Shown here: positions 43,466 to 55,436 of the stretch, one piece after another
How the letters are laid out: each line of letters starts with the position of its first letter
How positions within the stretch are numbered: the stretch's first letter is position 1
Assembly: GCF_040712315.1 (NCBI RefSeq)
Contig: NC_134021.1
Coordinates: 28,792,001 to 28,856,000, forward strand
From: Castanea sativa
Lineage: Eukaryota > Streptophyta > Magnoliopsida > Fagales > Fagaceae
Direction: 5' to 3'
Length of the DNA stretch: 64,000 nt
Position numbers and translations under genes: made by a program
The notes under the pieces: generated by a model
Databases searched by the model: none
Told to the model about the DNA's origin: nothing
Seen by the model: only the letters and a program-made list of their open reading frames with translations

Positions 43466-45796
43466 ATGGTTAGATACGCTAAGTTAGTAGATACCGATGA
43501 GGCAAGGACAATTTTTAAGGCCCAATATAAAATCCCAGATGGTGTTGAAATTCAACACTATGAGGAGGGAGAGTGGTTAGTCTTACCCCGACCTCCCGAG
43601 TCGGTGGTAATTCCTATGATCGCCTTTATTGAAGGTGGAATAGAGATTCCTATGGGAAGAGTAACCCGAGACTTCCTCTTAAACTATAGATTAACCCCCA
43701 CCCAATGTTCCCCCAATATTTTTAGGATTTTGAGGTGCGTAGATACCATAAACCGTAAAATGAGGACGAACCTTTCTTGGCACGATGTAAATTGAGTGTA
43801 CAATTGCCAAAAAGGAGAGAAATCTAAATACTACATGAAGTGTAGGGTTCCCGCAGTTAGACTAATCTCCTGTCCGCCTGACTCAAGCAAGGGCATGGAT
43901 GAGGATTTTCTTATTGTCCCGAGGAATTGGTACGACGGATTACATTGCCCTACTCAAGAAAGGGAGCCAAGTAAGGTTCCCGATGACTGGAGCAAGACTC
44001 GGGATTTTTAGTCGACTTCCTTTATATAATGATTCTGCATTTGATAATTTTTTCTAACGATATTCACTTTTTATGGCAGACGAATATCATACTGCTCCAG
44101 ATAAACACTTAGTCAACTTCCAAGATCTGAATAGAATCCTCAAGTCGGAGATATTTCTACACACGGATGGAAAGCTTAAAGCAGCGCACGTCATTCTCGG
44201 CTACAAACCCTCTACCAAGCGCTTTCAGAGCCCAAAAAACGTTATTAGAGCCAAGGATTTGCGTTTGGTGAAAATTGACGTGGCCGTACCAGGATTCCTA
44301 TTGATCGAGCCTCCTCCTGAGGGGACCCAAGACGCCCAGCTTCCAACGCCTTTAGCAACCCGAGTCCTTTATTCCTAAGAACCCCCCGTCTCTTCTGAGG
44401 ATGGGGAAAAGGCGATTGCACCCGAGCCCATTCATCTTGAGGTGACAGAAAAAGATTTCGAAGTTTTTTATCGCAATGATGCTCCTAGTCCTTCCGCACC
44501 TCACTCTTCGATAGATATGGGTTTTCAAGAGAAAGAACTAAATCTCCTTGCCCTGCTAAAAGCCCATCTAGGGACTCTTCCCCAGCTGTAGTAGTACCAC
44601 CCTGACCAGTCACCCCGTCCATAACGCGCACCATGCCTGTCGAGGTTACAGACAAGAATAGGAAAAGAGGTCAGGGAGGAAAAAGCCCCATAGGAACCGA
44701 TGAAGGCGAAACCACTGAGCCGCCCACTAAAGAAACCCGGGCAGGCAAAGGGCAGCAAAAGAAGTCTGCACATACTGGGACTTCTAAAGATACGAGTGGA
44801 GATTAGTCTAGAAAGGCTTCAATCTGGAGACCCATCTTCACTCTGAGCTCAGGCAATCCAGTGCTCAATGATGCCAACCTAAGGGATCCTAAGCAGGGTA
44901 GCTCCAGTCTGGTGGCAGAATGCTTGGAGAAAGTGTTATGCTTACCTGAAGATATGGCTGAATTGAGATCTTTCCGGAAAAGGGAAGTTTTCCTGTCTTT
45001 GAAACAAGACTTAGCCAAGGTAATACATAGTACCTTTGTACTAATATAAATGATTCCATCTCTATATGTGTGACACTTACACCATTGTTCTCTTTTCAAT
45101 TTGTGTCCTTGGTAGGCTGTCCAAGTCACTTTTATAGCTGATGAGTGGGTAGATCACTCCTTGGACATAGCAAGAAAAGCTAAAAACAGTCTAGAGGCTG
45201 CAGTAAAGGCTCAAACTGAGGCGGAGCAAAAGCTAAAAGCCACCTTCGCCCAGTTATCTGAGGTTGAAAAGGCCCATAAGAATGCAGAGTCAGCACTCTA
45301 GAGCTATGAGACACATGCAGCTAATGCCCTAGAAGCCGAAAAGAAAGCTCAGAATAGATTGGCTCTTACAGTAGTTGAGCTGAAACAAACACAAAAACAA
45401 CTAGAGGCCAAAGATCAGGAGAAAGCTGAGGCTGAGCAAACAACATATGATGCTGGCATGAAGAAAACCGTAGAGAGCCTCACTGCCCAGCTCAGGGATA
45501 TTGCCTGTGCATTCTGCCTGGAGGTGTGGGGTCATGCCTTGGATGCTGCAGGAGTACCTACTGAGTTTGAGCTTCAGGCTCAAGACAAGGTATATTATCC
45601 CTCTGCATTACAACTAGCACCCACCCCTCCGAAGCGTCCTGTTGATTCTAGCTCCGTTCTTCCTTCTTCCATAGTTCCCCCAGACCAAAATCCTTCCTCT
45701 GCTTCCGATAAGGGCAAAGGAAAAGGAGAAAACATACCACCAATAACTGAAGTGGTAGTCATGGAGAATGAAGAGGACGTGGTTGAGGTGGTGTAG
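43466..45796 (+). pseudogene. Antisense accessory gene of gypsy family B
   Basis: The first exon starts MVRYAKLVDTDEA and includes GRVTRDFLLNYRLTPTQ followed by SPNIFRIL, the same pattern as the putative gypsy-type transposon domain in the 16304 element. Next come 43796-44011 and 44073-44378 (acceptor TTATGGCAG at 44079), a Pro/Ser-rich linker, then 44820-45019. A 96-bp intron (45020-45115) leads to a long coiled coil (about 45120-45560) and an acidic tail ending at 45796. Stops at 43793, 44376, near 44590 and 45300 interrupt it. The biological role is unknown. Confidence 0.7.
45020..45115 (+). other. Predicted 96-bp intron in the family B accessory gene
   Basis: CTTAGCCAAG is followed by GTAATAC, and CCTTGGTAG precedes GCTGTCCAAG. 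Removing it continues the frame KQDLAK-AVQVTFIADEW. Its place, just before the coiled coil, matches the 69-bp intron of the other element. Confidence 0.65.
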
Positions 45797-46273
45797 TCGA
45801 AAAAGAAGAAAAAAGACGCTAAGGAAAAACAACCACTTGCTTGAATCTTTAGTCCGCAGAACTTTAAAACATTTTTGTAATGGGCCAATGAACTAATGTT
45901 TCCTTGTTTTTGTATTGTACCGGTCTCAATTTTAATAACAAAAACAATCCCTTGAGTTTAATATTCAATACTTATGCTATGTATTATCATAGGTAGTCTT
46001 ATACGCACATTTTATTTTATGAACTTCATTTTCATTATTTCACATATTTTGTTCTTGACCCTCTCGCTTAGTAAGCAATTTGTGGGGCTTTATCATACTA
46101 CCACAACTTTAATAATACATTAACTTATAAAATTTAAGCAAATTAGTACATAACATTTACCTGAAATTGGACTTGGAATCTACAGAATATGCTTTTTAGT
46201 TACGCTCCAAGATTATAACCCCCAAAAATTAAGCTAAGATTTGATTGCGCCTTATTCCTAGAATACTTCTATG
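45797..46273. other. Accessory gene 3' region, family B
   Basis: AT-rich stretch after the stop with AATAACAAAAACAAT-type sequence that could hold a polyadenylation signal. No coding potential. Confidence 0.4.
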
Positions 46274-46759
46274 CCATGTTAACTTTCCTTAAAATTATGA
46301 TCAAAATAGCTGATCAATACCTAGATCCAGTTCATCATTTAGAAAATTCTACCCTCCTGTTAATTTTCCTTAGGATGGTGAACCGAGGAGTAGAACAAGA
46401 CCCAAGGTTCAGTTTAACACTTAGAAAAGTTTGCCAACGTGTTAATTTTCCCTAAGCTTGTGGCCCGAAAAGCTGAACAAGGCCTAGGTTCATTTTAACA
46501 CTTAGAAGATTTTGACAATGTATTAATTTTCCCTAGGCTTGTGATCGAGGAGCTGAACAAGGCCTAAGTTCAGTTTAACACTTGAAAGATTTTGCCAACG
46601 TGTTAATTTTCCCTAGGCTTGTGGCCCGAGTAGCCGAACAAGGCCTAGGTTCAGTTTAACACTTAGAAGATTTTGCCAACGTGTTAATTTTCCCTAAGCT
46701 TGTGGCCTGAGGAGCCGAACAAGGCCTAAATTCAGTTTAACACTCAGAAGATTCTGCTA
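46274..46759. repeat. 81-bp tandem array, 6 copies, gypsy family B
   Basis: Units start at CGTGTTAATTTTCCCTA and continue with AGCTTGTGGCC, GAACAAGGCCTA and GTTCAGTTTAACACTTAGAA. The first two units are the most divergent. The array lies between the accessory gene and pol. Confidence 0.9.
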
Positions 46760-46899
46760 TAATAATAATTACGTCAATACATCAACAAAGAGTAGTAAAT
46801 TAAGACATATTAGCAAAATATTCAACAAAAGAGGATATTATATTATTAATAATAGTAACGCCGCAGATTGTTTACATTCCAGGGGTGAGGAATTACATT

Positions 46900-48164
46900 T
46901 TCATCTAAATCTTCCAAGTAATAAGCCCAAATGCCTGCTACAGACGTGATTTATATGGCCCTTCCCAGTTAGGACCCAATTTACCCCATGCAAGATTCTT
47001 TGCTATACCCACTACCCTTCTTAATACAAGATTTCCTGGCATTAATGGCCTCAATTTCACCCCCTTATCATATGTTTGTATGAGTTTTTGCTGATAGTTG
47101 GCCATCTTCACGCTTGCTACTTCCCTTCTTTCCTCAATAGTATCCAGATTGTTGAGGAGCATGTGATGATTGCCTTCAACATTATATTGTTCAGATTTCA
47201 AGGTTGGAAATCTTGACTCTAGAGGGATTACCACTTCCATCCCGTATGTCATCGAGAAGGGTGTCTCACTAGTTGATCTACAAGGAGTAGTGCGATAGGT
47301 CCAGAACACATGAGGCAACTCTTCTACCCATTTTCCTTTAGCATCATCTAGCCTCTTCTTCAATCTAGCCAAGATTACCTTGTTAGTGGCCTCGGCTTGT
47401 CCATTTCCTTGAGGATAAGCTGGTGTTGAATACCCATTCCTTATTTTCAAATCCCCACAATACCTTCTAAAGGCTTTATTGTCAAATTGAAGGCCATTAT
47501 CAGAGATCAATGTATGCGAGACTCCAAACTGAGTAACAATATTCTTTCAGATGAATCTCTTTGCATCTACATCTCTAATGTTAGCTAGTGATTCGGCCTC
47601 TATCCACTTAGTAAAGTAATCCGTGCTGACGATGAGCCATCTTCAATTACCGATCGCCCGAGGGAAAGGTCTAACGATGTCCAAGCCCCACCGAGCAAAT
47701 GGCCATGGGCTGGATAACGGATTTAAGACTCCCCTTGGTTGATGAATGTTTGGCACATACCTTTGACACTGGTCACATTTTTTTGCGTAATCTTGGGAGG
47801 TTTTTTGCATATTTGGTGACCAATATCCCTGGGTTAGAGCCCGATGAGCTAGGGACCTCCCATTAGTGTGACTCCCGCATATGCCTTCGTGTAATTCTTC
47901 TAATATGGGCTCAACTACTTCAGTATGTACACACAAAAGATACAAACCTGAATAAGAACGCTTGTATAACCTCTGCTCCTCAGAGAGCCAATAACGGGGA
48001 GCATTCCTGCGCACCTTTTCTACCTTAATCTTGTCTTCGGGCAATATACCTTGTTTTAAAAAGGTCACAATGGGATCCATCCAACTCGGTCCAACATGAA
48101 TACTGTGAATATTGACTGCCGACATGATGGCAAGACTGGAGTTTATCATGTCTTCTACCAACAC
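46900..48164 (-). pseudogene. Integrase, gypsy family B
   Basis: Zinc-binding part: ELHEGICGSHTNGRSLAHR and CDQCQRYVPNIHQ (47700-47900). The core continues to WPFARWGLDIV (first Asp). Then MISDNGLQFDNKAFRRY (Asp) and GNGQAEATNKVIL (Glu) lie at 47420-47510. The C-terminal part ends near 46938. A frame break near 47510-47643 separates the two halves. Confidence 0.87.
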
Positions 48165-49107
48165 TACCCGCGGAAGCTTCGACCCCCGAAGGATGTGGCA
48201 AGCATAGCCAATGAATCAGCGTAAGCATTCTGTCCTCTAGGATTTGCTTCACCACAAAACTCTTAAACTTGTTACAAGCACACTTCACCCTATTGAGATA
48301 CCCTTGCATCCTCTCATTTCTAGCTTCAAATTCCCCATTGATTTGCCCGAGAACTAAATGGGAATCACAATATAATTCTACCACTTCTCCCCCTAACTGA
48401 CTAACCATTAGAGCTCCTACCAAAAGAGCCGCATACTCGGCTTCATTGTTAGTGGCCGCAAAACCCAATCGTAATGATTTTTCCATGATCAACCTTTTGG
48501 GAGTAATCAACACAATCCTAATTCCTGCCCCTTTTCGGTTAGACGCTCCATCTGTATAAACTTCCCATAAGGGAGCACTAATGGGTAAGGTAAATGTCAC
48601 CGTTAATACTGCCTCTTCTTTCTTGAGGTTATCCTTGGTGAATTCTGCCACAAAATCGGCAAGGACTTGTCCTTTGATAGCCGTCCGGGGCATGTACTTG
48701 ACATCGTAAGCTCCAAGCCTTGTTCCCTATTTTGCCACTCGGCCTGTATAATTTGACTTCCTTAGAAGAGCTTGTAAAGGAAGTTGAGTGAGCACTACTA
48801 CAGTGTGAGCCTGAAAATAATGCGGAAGTTTTCTCGTAGCATGCACAATAGCTAACACTGCCTCTTCCAAGGGTAAGTAGCGTATTTCAGCTAGAGATTT
48901 GCTAACGTAATATATAGGCTTTTGGATTCCATCATCATTCCGTATAAGGACAAGGCTGACAGCATAATCTGTGACTGCTAGATAGGCGTACAACACCTCC
49001 TCCTTCTCAAGTCTAGAAAGTATCAGTGGACTAGATAAGTATTGCTTTAGATCTTCAAAGGCAAGAACGCATTCCTCGGTCCACTGAAAATCTTTCCATT
49101 TGTGCAT
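48165..49107 (-). pseudogene. RNase H and connection domain, gypsy family B
   Basis: The connection domain (48727-49107) includes KPIYYVSKSLAEIRYLPLEE. RNase H (about 48200-48693) has VYTDGASNRKGAGIRIVL (Asp), TNNEAEYAALLVGALMV (Glu) and LYCDSHLVLGQING (Asp). A stop separates the two, and the RNase H end runs into another frame. Confidence 0.87.
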
Positions 49108-50034
49108 GAGCTGATAAAAAGGACGACACTTGTCCGCAGATCAATAGATGAACCTGTTTAATGTAGCCGCCATACCAGTCAACCTCTGCACCTCCTTGGG
49201 ATTCCGAGGCGGATGTAAGCCAACAATGGCCTTAATCTAGTCGGGATTAACTTCGATTCCTCTATGTGTCATCATATATCCTAGAAACTTCCCTGAATTG
49301 ACCCAAAAAGAGCACTTGGACGCATTCAGGCGCAACTTGTGCCTTCTCAGGACTGAGAATGTTTTTTCCAAATCTGCCAAATGATCTTCCACCCTCTTGC
49401 TCTTAATCACCACATCGTCAATATAGGCTTCCATATTCCGCCCTAATTGTGACTCAAACATTCAAGTCACCGTTCTCTGGTAAGTGGATCCTGCATTCTT
49501 AAGACCAAAAGGCGTTACCCGATAATGATAATTGCCATTGGGGGCACGGAAAGCTATTTTCTCCTAATTAGATAATGATAAAGGTATCTAATGATAACCT
49601 TGAAATGTATCGAGGAAACTCATCCGAGGATGTCCCACAGTAGCATCTATCAGCTGATCGATTCTTGGAATAGGGAAAGGGTCCTTTAGGCACACCTTGT
49701 TCAGGTCAGTAAAATCCACACAAACTCTCCACTTCCCGTTCTTCTTTTTAACTACCACAGTATTGGCAAGTCATTCAGGGTAAAAGATTTCTTTAATAGC
49801 TCCAGCTTGCTTCAGCTTGTTTACCTCTATCCTTACAGCTTTCGCATGATCTTGAGACGCACGCTGAAGAGGCTGTCTGCGGGGCACAGCCTTAAGATTG
49901 ACATTTAATTGATGAAAAATAAACTTAGGATCAACCCCCGGGACGTCATATGTCGTCCAAGCAAAAACATCAATGTTGGCTTCCAAAAATTTTACCAATT
50001 TTGTTTTCTCCAAAACAGGCAGATGGGATCCCAC
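49108..50034 (-). pseudogene. Reverse transcriptase, gypsy family B
   Basis: The N-terminal linker (49771-50034) has VFAWTTYDVPGVDPKFIFHQ. The palm shows NGKWRVCVDFTDLNKVC and [16 protein letters not shown]. The active site is MEAYIDDVVIKSK (49410-49440), followed by SKCSFWVNSGKFLGYM. Stops near 49570, 49465 and 49236 break the frame. Confidence 0.88.
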
Positions 50035-50222
50035 CTAGAAATACCTTTCCTCATCTTCCCCTATTAGTACCTTCTCAAGGTCCTCAGCCGAATCTCCACC
50101 CATCTCAGCATCGTATCCCTGGGTAGGGTTCTTTAATTGTTATAGAGTTTTCTGATCTACCCCAACTCTGGGCTCTCAATTGTCCTATTGATTGAAAATA
50201 CCAAACATTGCCTGGCCACTGA

Positions 50223-51053
50223 CTAACTACCAAATAACACTCCTACCCATCCACGAATGGGATACCTGACCTTTACATGCAAAGTCGACGATACTGCACC
50301 CATGGCATACAGCCAGGGTCTGGCCAAGATGGCCGTGTAAGGTGAATAACCCTTTACAACTATGAAATTAACTTGCACTTCCTTGTCCTCAACCTGTATA
50401 AGCAACCTAAGCATTCCCTGAGGAATCACTGGCTTTCCATCAAAGCCTACCAACGGTGAGTTATACCTTTCAAGGTCTTCGGCTTTCAAATTTAAGCCAT
50501 TAAACAGGTTGGGATACATACTTTTTGCTCCACTTCCCTCGTCAACCAGGACTCGTTTCACATCATACCCCTCAATCCAAACAGTAACTACTAATGCATC
50601 ATCATGGGGCTGGCATGTTCCCTCCTTGTCCTCCTTAGAAAAACCTAAAGTGGGAATTGCCAATAACTTAACCTTCTTAGCAATTTGATTACCTTTCTCC
50701 ATGACCTCATCTCCAAGGTGGCTCTGCACAGACATGACCCTGGAACGTATCCCAAGCTCTCCCCCCGGCTTTGCTAAAATGACATTTATGGTGCCTAACG
50801 CTAGTCGAGGAGTATTGCTACGGTGCGATCCATCCCCATGATGCTCAAATTGTCCTCTCGGTTGACATAAGAAATGGTTAAGCTTCCTCGTTCTTACCAG
50901 CTGGCTCAAATGATCATGTAACGTCCTACACTCCTCTGTGGTATGGCCCTTGTCCTGATGATAATGGCAATGAAGGCTCTGATTTCTCAGGGATGCATCT
51001 CCACTCATTTTATTAGGCCATCTAAAATAAGGCTCGTTTTGTATTTTCTCCAA
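50223..51053 (-). pseudogene. gag C-terminus and protease, gypsy family B
   Basis: An open frame of 276 codons carries the zinc-knuckle-like CHYHQDKGHTTEECRTLHDH near its start and a retropepsin-like VLVDEGSGAKSMYPNLF (D-E-G-S, where D-T-G-S is usual). YTAILARPWLYAMGAV and HVKVRYP end the domain. It is the best-preserved frame of the element. Confidence 0.85.
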
Positions 51054-52240
51054 TATCTAATATAACTGCTCTTTGAACAATGAATTAACTAAAGGAGTCC
51101 CTATCGGCGATGGATGACCTGGTGGCTCTCTTCTGGGGCGATTGCCTTGATAGCCCACTCCCCGAGGATCTTTTCTCTCTGGAAACATTTTTGTTTTACC
51201 TTTACCTTAAATTTGGTCATTCTCAACTCATTTATACTTATCTATGCGATCCATGAGCTGGGCATATTTAAGGCAGTCTTCATTATCAACGATTTTCTCA
51301 GACCATGTTCAGTAGATATCCCCAACTTAAAAGTCCTCACAGCCACATCTTCAACATTTCCATCAATTTCATTATAGGTTTCCTAGTACCTATCTGAGTA
51401 AGTTTTAAGAGTCTCTCATTCCCTCATTGCCATAGATAACAACGAATCTAAAGGCTTAGGGACCTTGCTGCACGTTATAAACCGAGCTTCGAACGCTTTC
51501 GTCAGCTCCTTAAAAGATCCTAAAGAGCCTTTTTCTAAAGCATCAAACTAACACATGGTTACTGGCCCAAGGCTAGAAGGAAAGACTTTACAAATCAAAG
51601 CTTCATTATTTGAATGAACTGTCATTTTCTGATTAAAATGGCTAACATGCTCCACGGGATCAGTCCTTCCATTATAGATGGTAAAAGTAAGTTGAGAAAA
51701 ACGATGAGGAAGCTTTACCTTGTTTATCCTTCTTACGAAAGATGATTTAGAAATTTGCTTCAAGGCCTTACTCATAGCATCATTCCCTGTGCCTTGATAC
51801 GACGATCCCCTTACTTGTTTTCCCCCACCTTTCTTAAACTTGTGTAAAGAAGCAAAAACAGAATGGGATTTGCCAGGGAGGATTTGGACCCATGATGATC
51901 ATCCCAATCCTTTCCAACCTCCGAGCCGTCACTAGACAAATATGAAGGACTCCTTCTACTACTCTGCCTTCGTTTCAGCTTTCTGCGCAAATGATCTATT
52001 TCTGACTGCATCTTCTGCAACTCTTCATCATGAGACACACGATTCCCCGTGTGTGGGTGACTTCTTCTTGCACGATCACTATGGTAGGACTCCACAACCA
52101 CACTTGGGGTGCGCAGTCGATTACCCCATGCTGCATGCTTAAAGATTGGTCCTCCCTTTGTGAACCAACCGATTCTTCCCTATCCTGGCTTGCGCTCACC
52201 ATTTATCCTCAAGACAGAACCTCCCACTTTATTGTTCCCA
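51054..52240 (-). pseudogene. gag N-terminal and core, gypsy family B
   Basis: The N-terminal part (51996-52202 and 51811-52101) is charged with a coiled coil (ELQKMQSEIDHLRRKLKRRQ). The core (51548-51775) has FTIYNGRTDPVEHVSHFNQK and ALICKVFPSSLGP. The frames are broken by at least three stops or shifts. Confidence 0.8.
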
Positions 52241-52254
52241 CAGACAGCGCCAAT

Positions 52255-52898
52255 TGTAAGGACCAAAAATCACGCAAGAGACTAAAGCCCACTTTGAATC
52301 CAATAATTCAAGGCCCAAAATAAAGAATTTGTAAAGAGGGAACAAAACGACAAAGGACGATTTCGTCCTGAGGATTCCACTTAAAGTCACAAGGAATTGG
52401 AAACGATTGTTCTCAGGTTTCTCCCGAGGAGGAACATTTTACACTCAAATCTCAATCTTCTTTCTACTCTCAGAGCCGTGTTCCACCTCCCCTCTCCTAG
52501 TCTCTTTCATCCCTATTTATACTCCATGCTTTTGTCATCTCAACCATCCATCTCCCACTTAACCATTTTCTTTTGTTGACACTTGTACGATTGCCTGTAG
52601 AAGGTGGTGGAAAGAAGCTGCCTTGCTGTGATTTGCACTGTTCAGGTCACCTCCACATTAATGCAGCTGATAAAGCTGTTGTTCCTCATTTAATGTGACC
52701 AAGAAACTAGGTACAGAGCATTCAATGCGGGGTTCACAGGCTATCTACCCTCAACTCCAATATTTTCACTCTCTCTGCCATATATCACCAATCCCTCTGT
52801 ACCATTCCACGGAACCACGTCCTCGGGTCCTCGGCCCTCATCTTAACGAAGATCTCCCTCGTTCCTTGATCTTCATTCTCGGTCCTCAGACCCCTACA
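52255..52898 (-). repeat. 5' LTR, gypsy family B (644 bp)
   Basis: It starts TGTAAGGACCAAAAATCACG and ends CAGACCCCTACA on the + strand. A TATA box lies at 52514-52521. Nearly identical to 42380-43035. Confidence 0.93.
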
Positions 52899-53171
52899 TT
52901 AAGAATGAAGAAATATAGTAGATGGTAGTTATTGTATGTAAAGAAAGAAAAGCAAGAAAATTTGATATTTTAACGAAATGTTGTATCAAATAAATATAAT
53001 TTGATGTGGAGTGTTTTAAAAAATAAGTTTATAAAATATAAAAAATAAATTCTTACTTTAAAAAAGAGAAAAAAATTTGCACAAGCAGATGCAATAGCAT
53101 TCACTATGTAGTTTTACATGAGGAATAATTTGTGATCTAAACTTTGTCAAGAAATTGTTGTGAAAAAATAT
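52899..53171. other. AT-rich flank right of gypsy family B
   Basis: Continuation of the pre-insertion site after the second TTAAG. No gene or motif recognised. Confidence 0.4.
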
Positions 53172-54150
53172 TGGGTAAATTCCACTTACATCCCCTAAAA
53201 TTTGGGCTAATGCCAATAAAGTTCAGACTATTTAAAAAGTGACCATCCTAATCCAATGACCAAACAGCTTGTAACGTCGTTACTTTTTTTCTTCTTTCTT
53301 CTTTTTTCTTTCTTCCTTTGACCCAGATCGCTTCTCTCTCTTCTCTCTTCTCTTTCTCTTCCTCTAACCATCTCAGTCCATAACCTCTGACTCTTTCGTC
53401 TCTCTCATTTCTATTTTTCTCTCTCTTCGTTTTTGTGGTGGTGTCGTGGTGGTGGGTTTTCGATTTCTCTTCTCTCTTTGTCTTTGCGATGCCACCGTGG
53501 TGGTGGGTTTGCAATTTCTCCTCTCTTCATCTTTGCGATGGTGGTGGGTTTTGTAATGGGCCGGTTTTGATTTGGATTGGTGATAGAGAATTTGGTTTTT
53601 TGGATTTTTTTGGGTTTTGGTTTGTGTTTCTGGTTCCGGGTTTGTTGTGGGGTGGTTAATGGAGGATGGTTACAAAGTCACAGAGAAGAGATGTGATGAA
53701 GATGTAATTGTGGGATTGACATGTTTGTGAATTTGTTGATGTCGGTGGTTTGTGGTCGCTGGTTTTGCGTTTAAGGATTGGTATTGCTGATTGGTTTATG
53801 GGTTCAGTTGGTGGTCAGTGGTTTTGGGTTTGTGGGTTTTGTTGATGCCGTTGTTTTGCTAGTGGTCAATGGTTTTGTGGGTTTTGCTAATGATCGGTGA
53901 TCGTTGGCTTTGTGGGTTTAGCTGGGTCGATGGTCAAGCATTTTTTCTTCTATTTGTTTTACTAATTTTTGTTCTTCAATTTTTTCTTCTTCTCGGAATC
54001 AAAGAAAGGGAAGAGGGAAGACTCAAGAGAGGGGTGAGAGAGAACAGAGTATATGTAACAGTGTTACAAACCGTTTAGGAATAAAGACTAAAATGGTCAC
54101 TTTTTAAAAGGTTCTGAACTTTATTGGTATTAACCCAAATCTTAAGAGAG
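53172..54150. mobile_element. Non-autonomous foldback/MULE-like element with intact ends
   Basis: The left end (TGGGCTAATGCCAATAAAGT, then AAAAAGTGACCAT) matches the reverse complement of the right end (ATGGTCACTTTTTAAAAGG, then ACTTTATTGGTATTAACCC) over about 100 bases. The inside is CT-rich near the left and rich in GGTGGTGGG motifs. No transposase. The ends resemble the left end of the 561-1641 element. Confidence 0.7.
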
Positions 54151-54530
54151 GTAAGTAAAGAATATTTTACAAATGAACCTTGTGATCTCAAGAGAGTGGC
54201 AAATCGTAGACGTACGTTTTTCAACGCAAATGGACAATATGACATTGACGCGTGCTTTTGAGAAGGGAAAAGTTTGATGTTGGGTTGAGTTGGATCTAGA
54301 AGTGTTGCTCCTTTCATGACTTGCGGGCTCAAAGAAAGAAAGTCCCAAGTGCAAACTTAAAACTCAATCATATTTTGTTCAAGTGCATCTCTGTGTTCTT
54401 TATTTTTCTTTCTCTTTCTATGAAACCAAAAATCTATGGTGAATCTCTTCCCAGCTTCTCTCTTTTTTTCTTTTTTCGTTTCCTTTTTGTATCTATCCGT
54501 TATTGAATATTGGCTATATTAATTGAATTA
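54151..54530. other. Intergenic, nothing recognised
   Basis: CT-rich and AT-rich sequence. Small ORFs only. Confidence 0.35.
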
Positions 54531-54539
54531 TATATTTTA

Positions 54540-54805
54540 AAATAAAATCCAATTCATTCTCTCGATTCTTACTTCAATAATCAAATTAGTACCTCAATTA
54601 TACTTAAAAAAAATTTAGTTAGTCACTTTGTAAAAATGAATCAGTCTGGTTAAATGGTTATATTTCTTAACAAATTTTATAGAAGGACCAATTTGATGTA
54701 TTTTGACAAAGTGGGGGGGGGGGGGGGGGGACTAAATTGATAAATTTTTAAGGACTAATTTGGCAATCAAAATTAAAGTCAAGACATTAAATTGAATTTT
54801 GGCCA
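54540..54805. mobile_element. Small inverted-repeat element with a poly-G tract
   Basis: The left side (AAAATCCAATTCATTCTCTC, then ATCAAATTAGTACCT) imperfectly pairs with the right (GGACTAATTTGGCAATCA, then ATTAAATTGAATTTT). The tract of 18 G at 54713-54730 lies within. Confidence 0.5.
54713..54730. repeat. Poly-G run of 18
   Basis: Eighteen uninterrupted G residues in an AT-rich setting. Length may be affected by assembly or sequencing. Confidence 0.85.
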
Positions 54806-54993
54806 AAACTGATAAACCATTTGACTGTTATGCTTAAAAAAAGAATTCTTAAATGAGCACTTTTATGCTTTCAAATCTTAAATAGCACTCCATTCATACT
54901 GATTACTGAGTTATAGTTATTTAATATTTTGTGTTATTATCCATAACACTTTCGAGTCTCATTGAATCAAATTAATTTGAAACACATAGCTAA

Positions 54994-54994
<1 letters not shown>

Positions 54995-55033
<39 letters not shown>
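54995..55033. repeat. (CT)n microsatellite
   Basis: About 39 bases of pure CT repeat. Confidence 0.95.
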
Positions 55034-55036
<3 letters not shown>

Positions 55037-55436
55037 ATTAAACAAAGAGACAAAAGTTAAACTCATTCAGTTGTTTGATTTTAATACTCTTGTTCTATCA
55101 TTGTTCAGATTGACTCATTAAGTTTGTTAATTAATGGTCTAATAATGGGTTTACCAAAACAATTTTAATCAAATTGAAAAATGGGTTGATGGAATTTATC
55201 TCCTATTAGGATTTTATTACCTATTTGACTTTTGGTTTGTGTAGAAGTATTTTTTTTTTTTTCCTTCTGGAGTTTTATAGATGTGAAACGAAAGTCTATT
55301 TCTTGTTAAATAAATGATGTCTTATTTGTGTAATTAGTAGTACTTCTTATCCACCCAATAATAAATTTTGGAAACTTAAAAAAAGACAATACTCTAATTG
55401 TGTGTTTGGATGAAATAAATTATTAATCATGCAAAT

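Larger units (their letters stand above)
42380..52898 (-). mobile_element. Full-length Ty3/gypsy retrotransposon with antisense accessory gene (family B)
   Basis: The LTRs at 42380-43035 and 52255-52898 are flanked by TTAAG at 42375-42379 and 52899-52903. Gag-pol runs on the - strand (about 52240 down to 46930), an accessory gene on the + strand (43466-45796), with an 81-bp tandem array between. A PBS (TGGCGCTGTCTGTGGGAA on the - strand) abuts the right LTR. The two LTRs are very similar apart from a TCGGGTCC repeat-number change, yet gag and pol hold many stops. It is a different family from the 1642 and 16304 elements. Confidence 0.96.
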
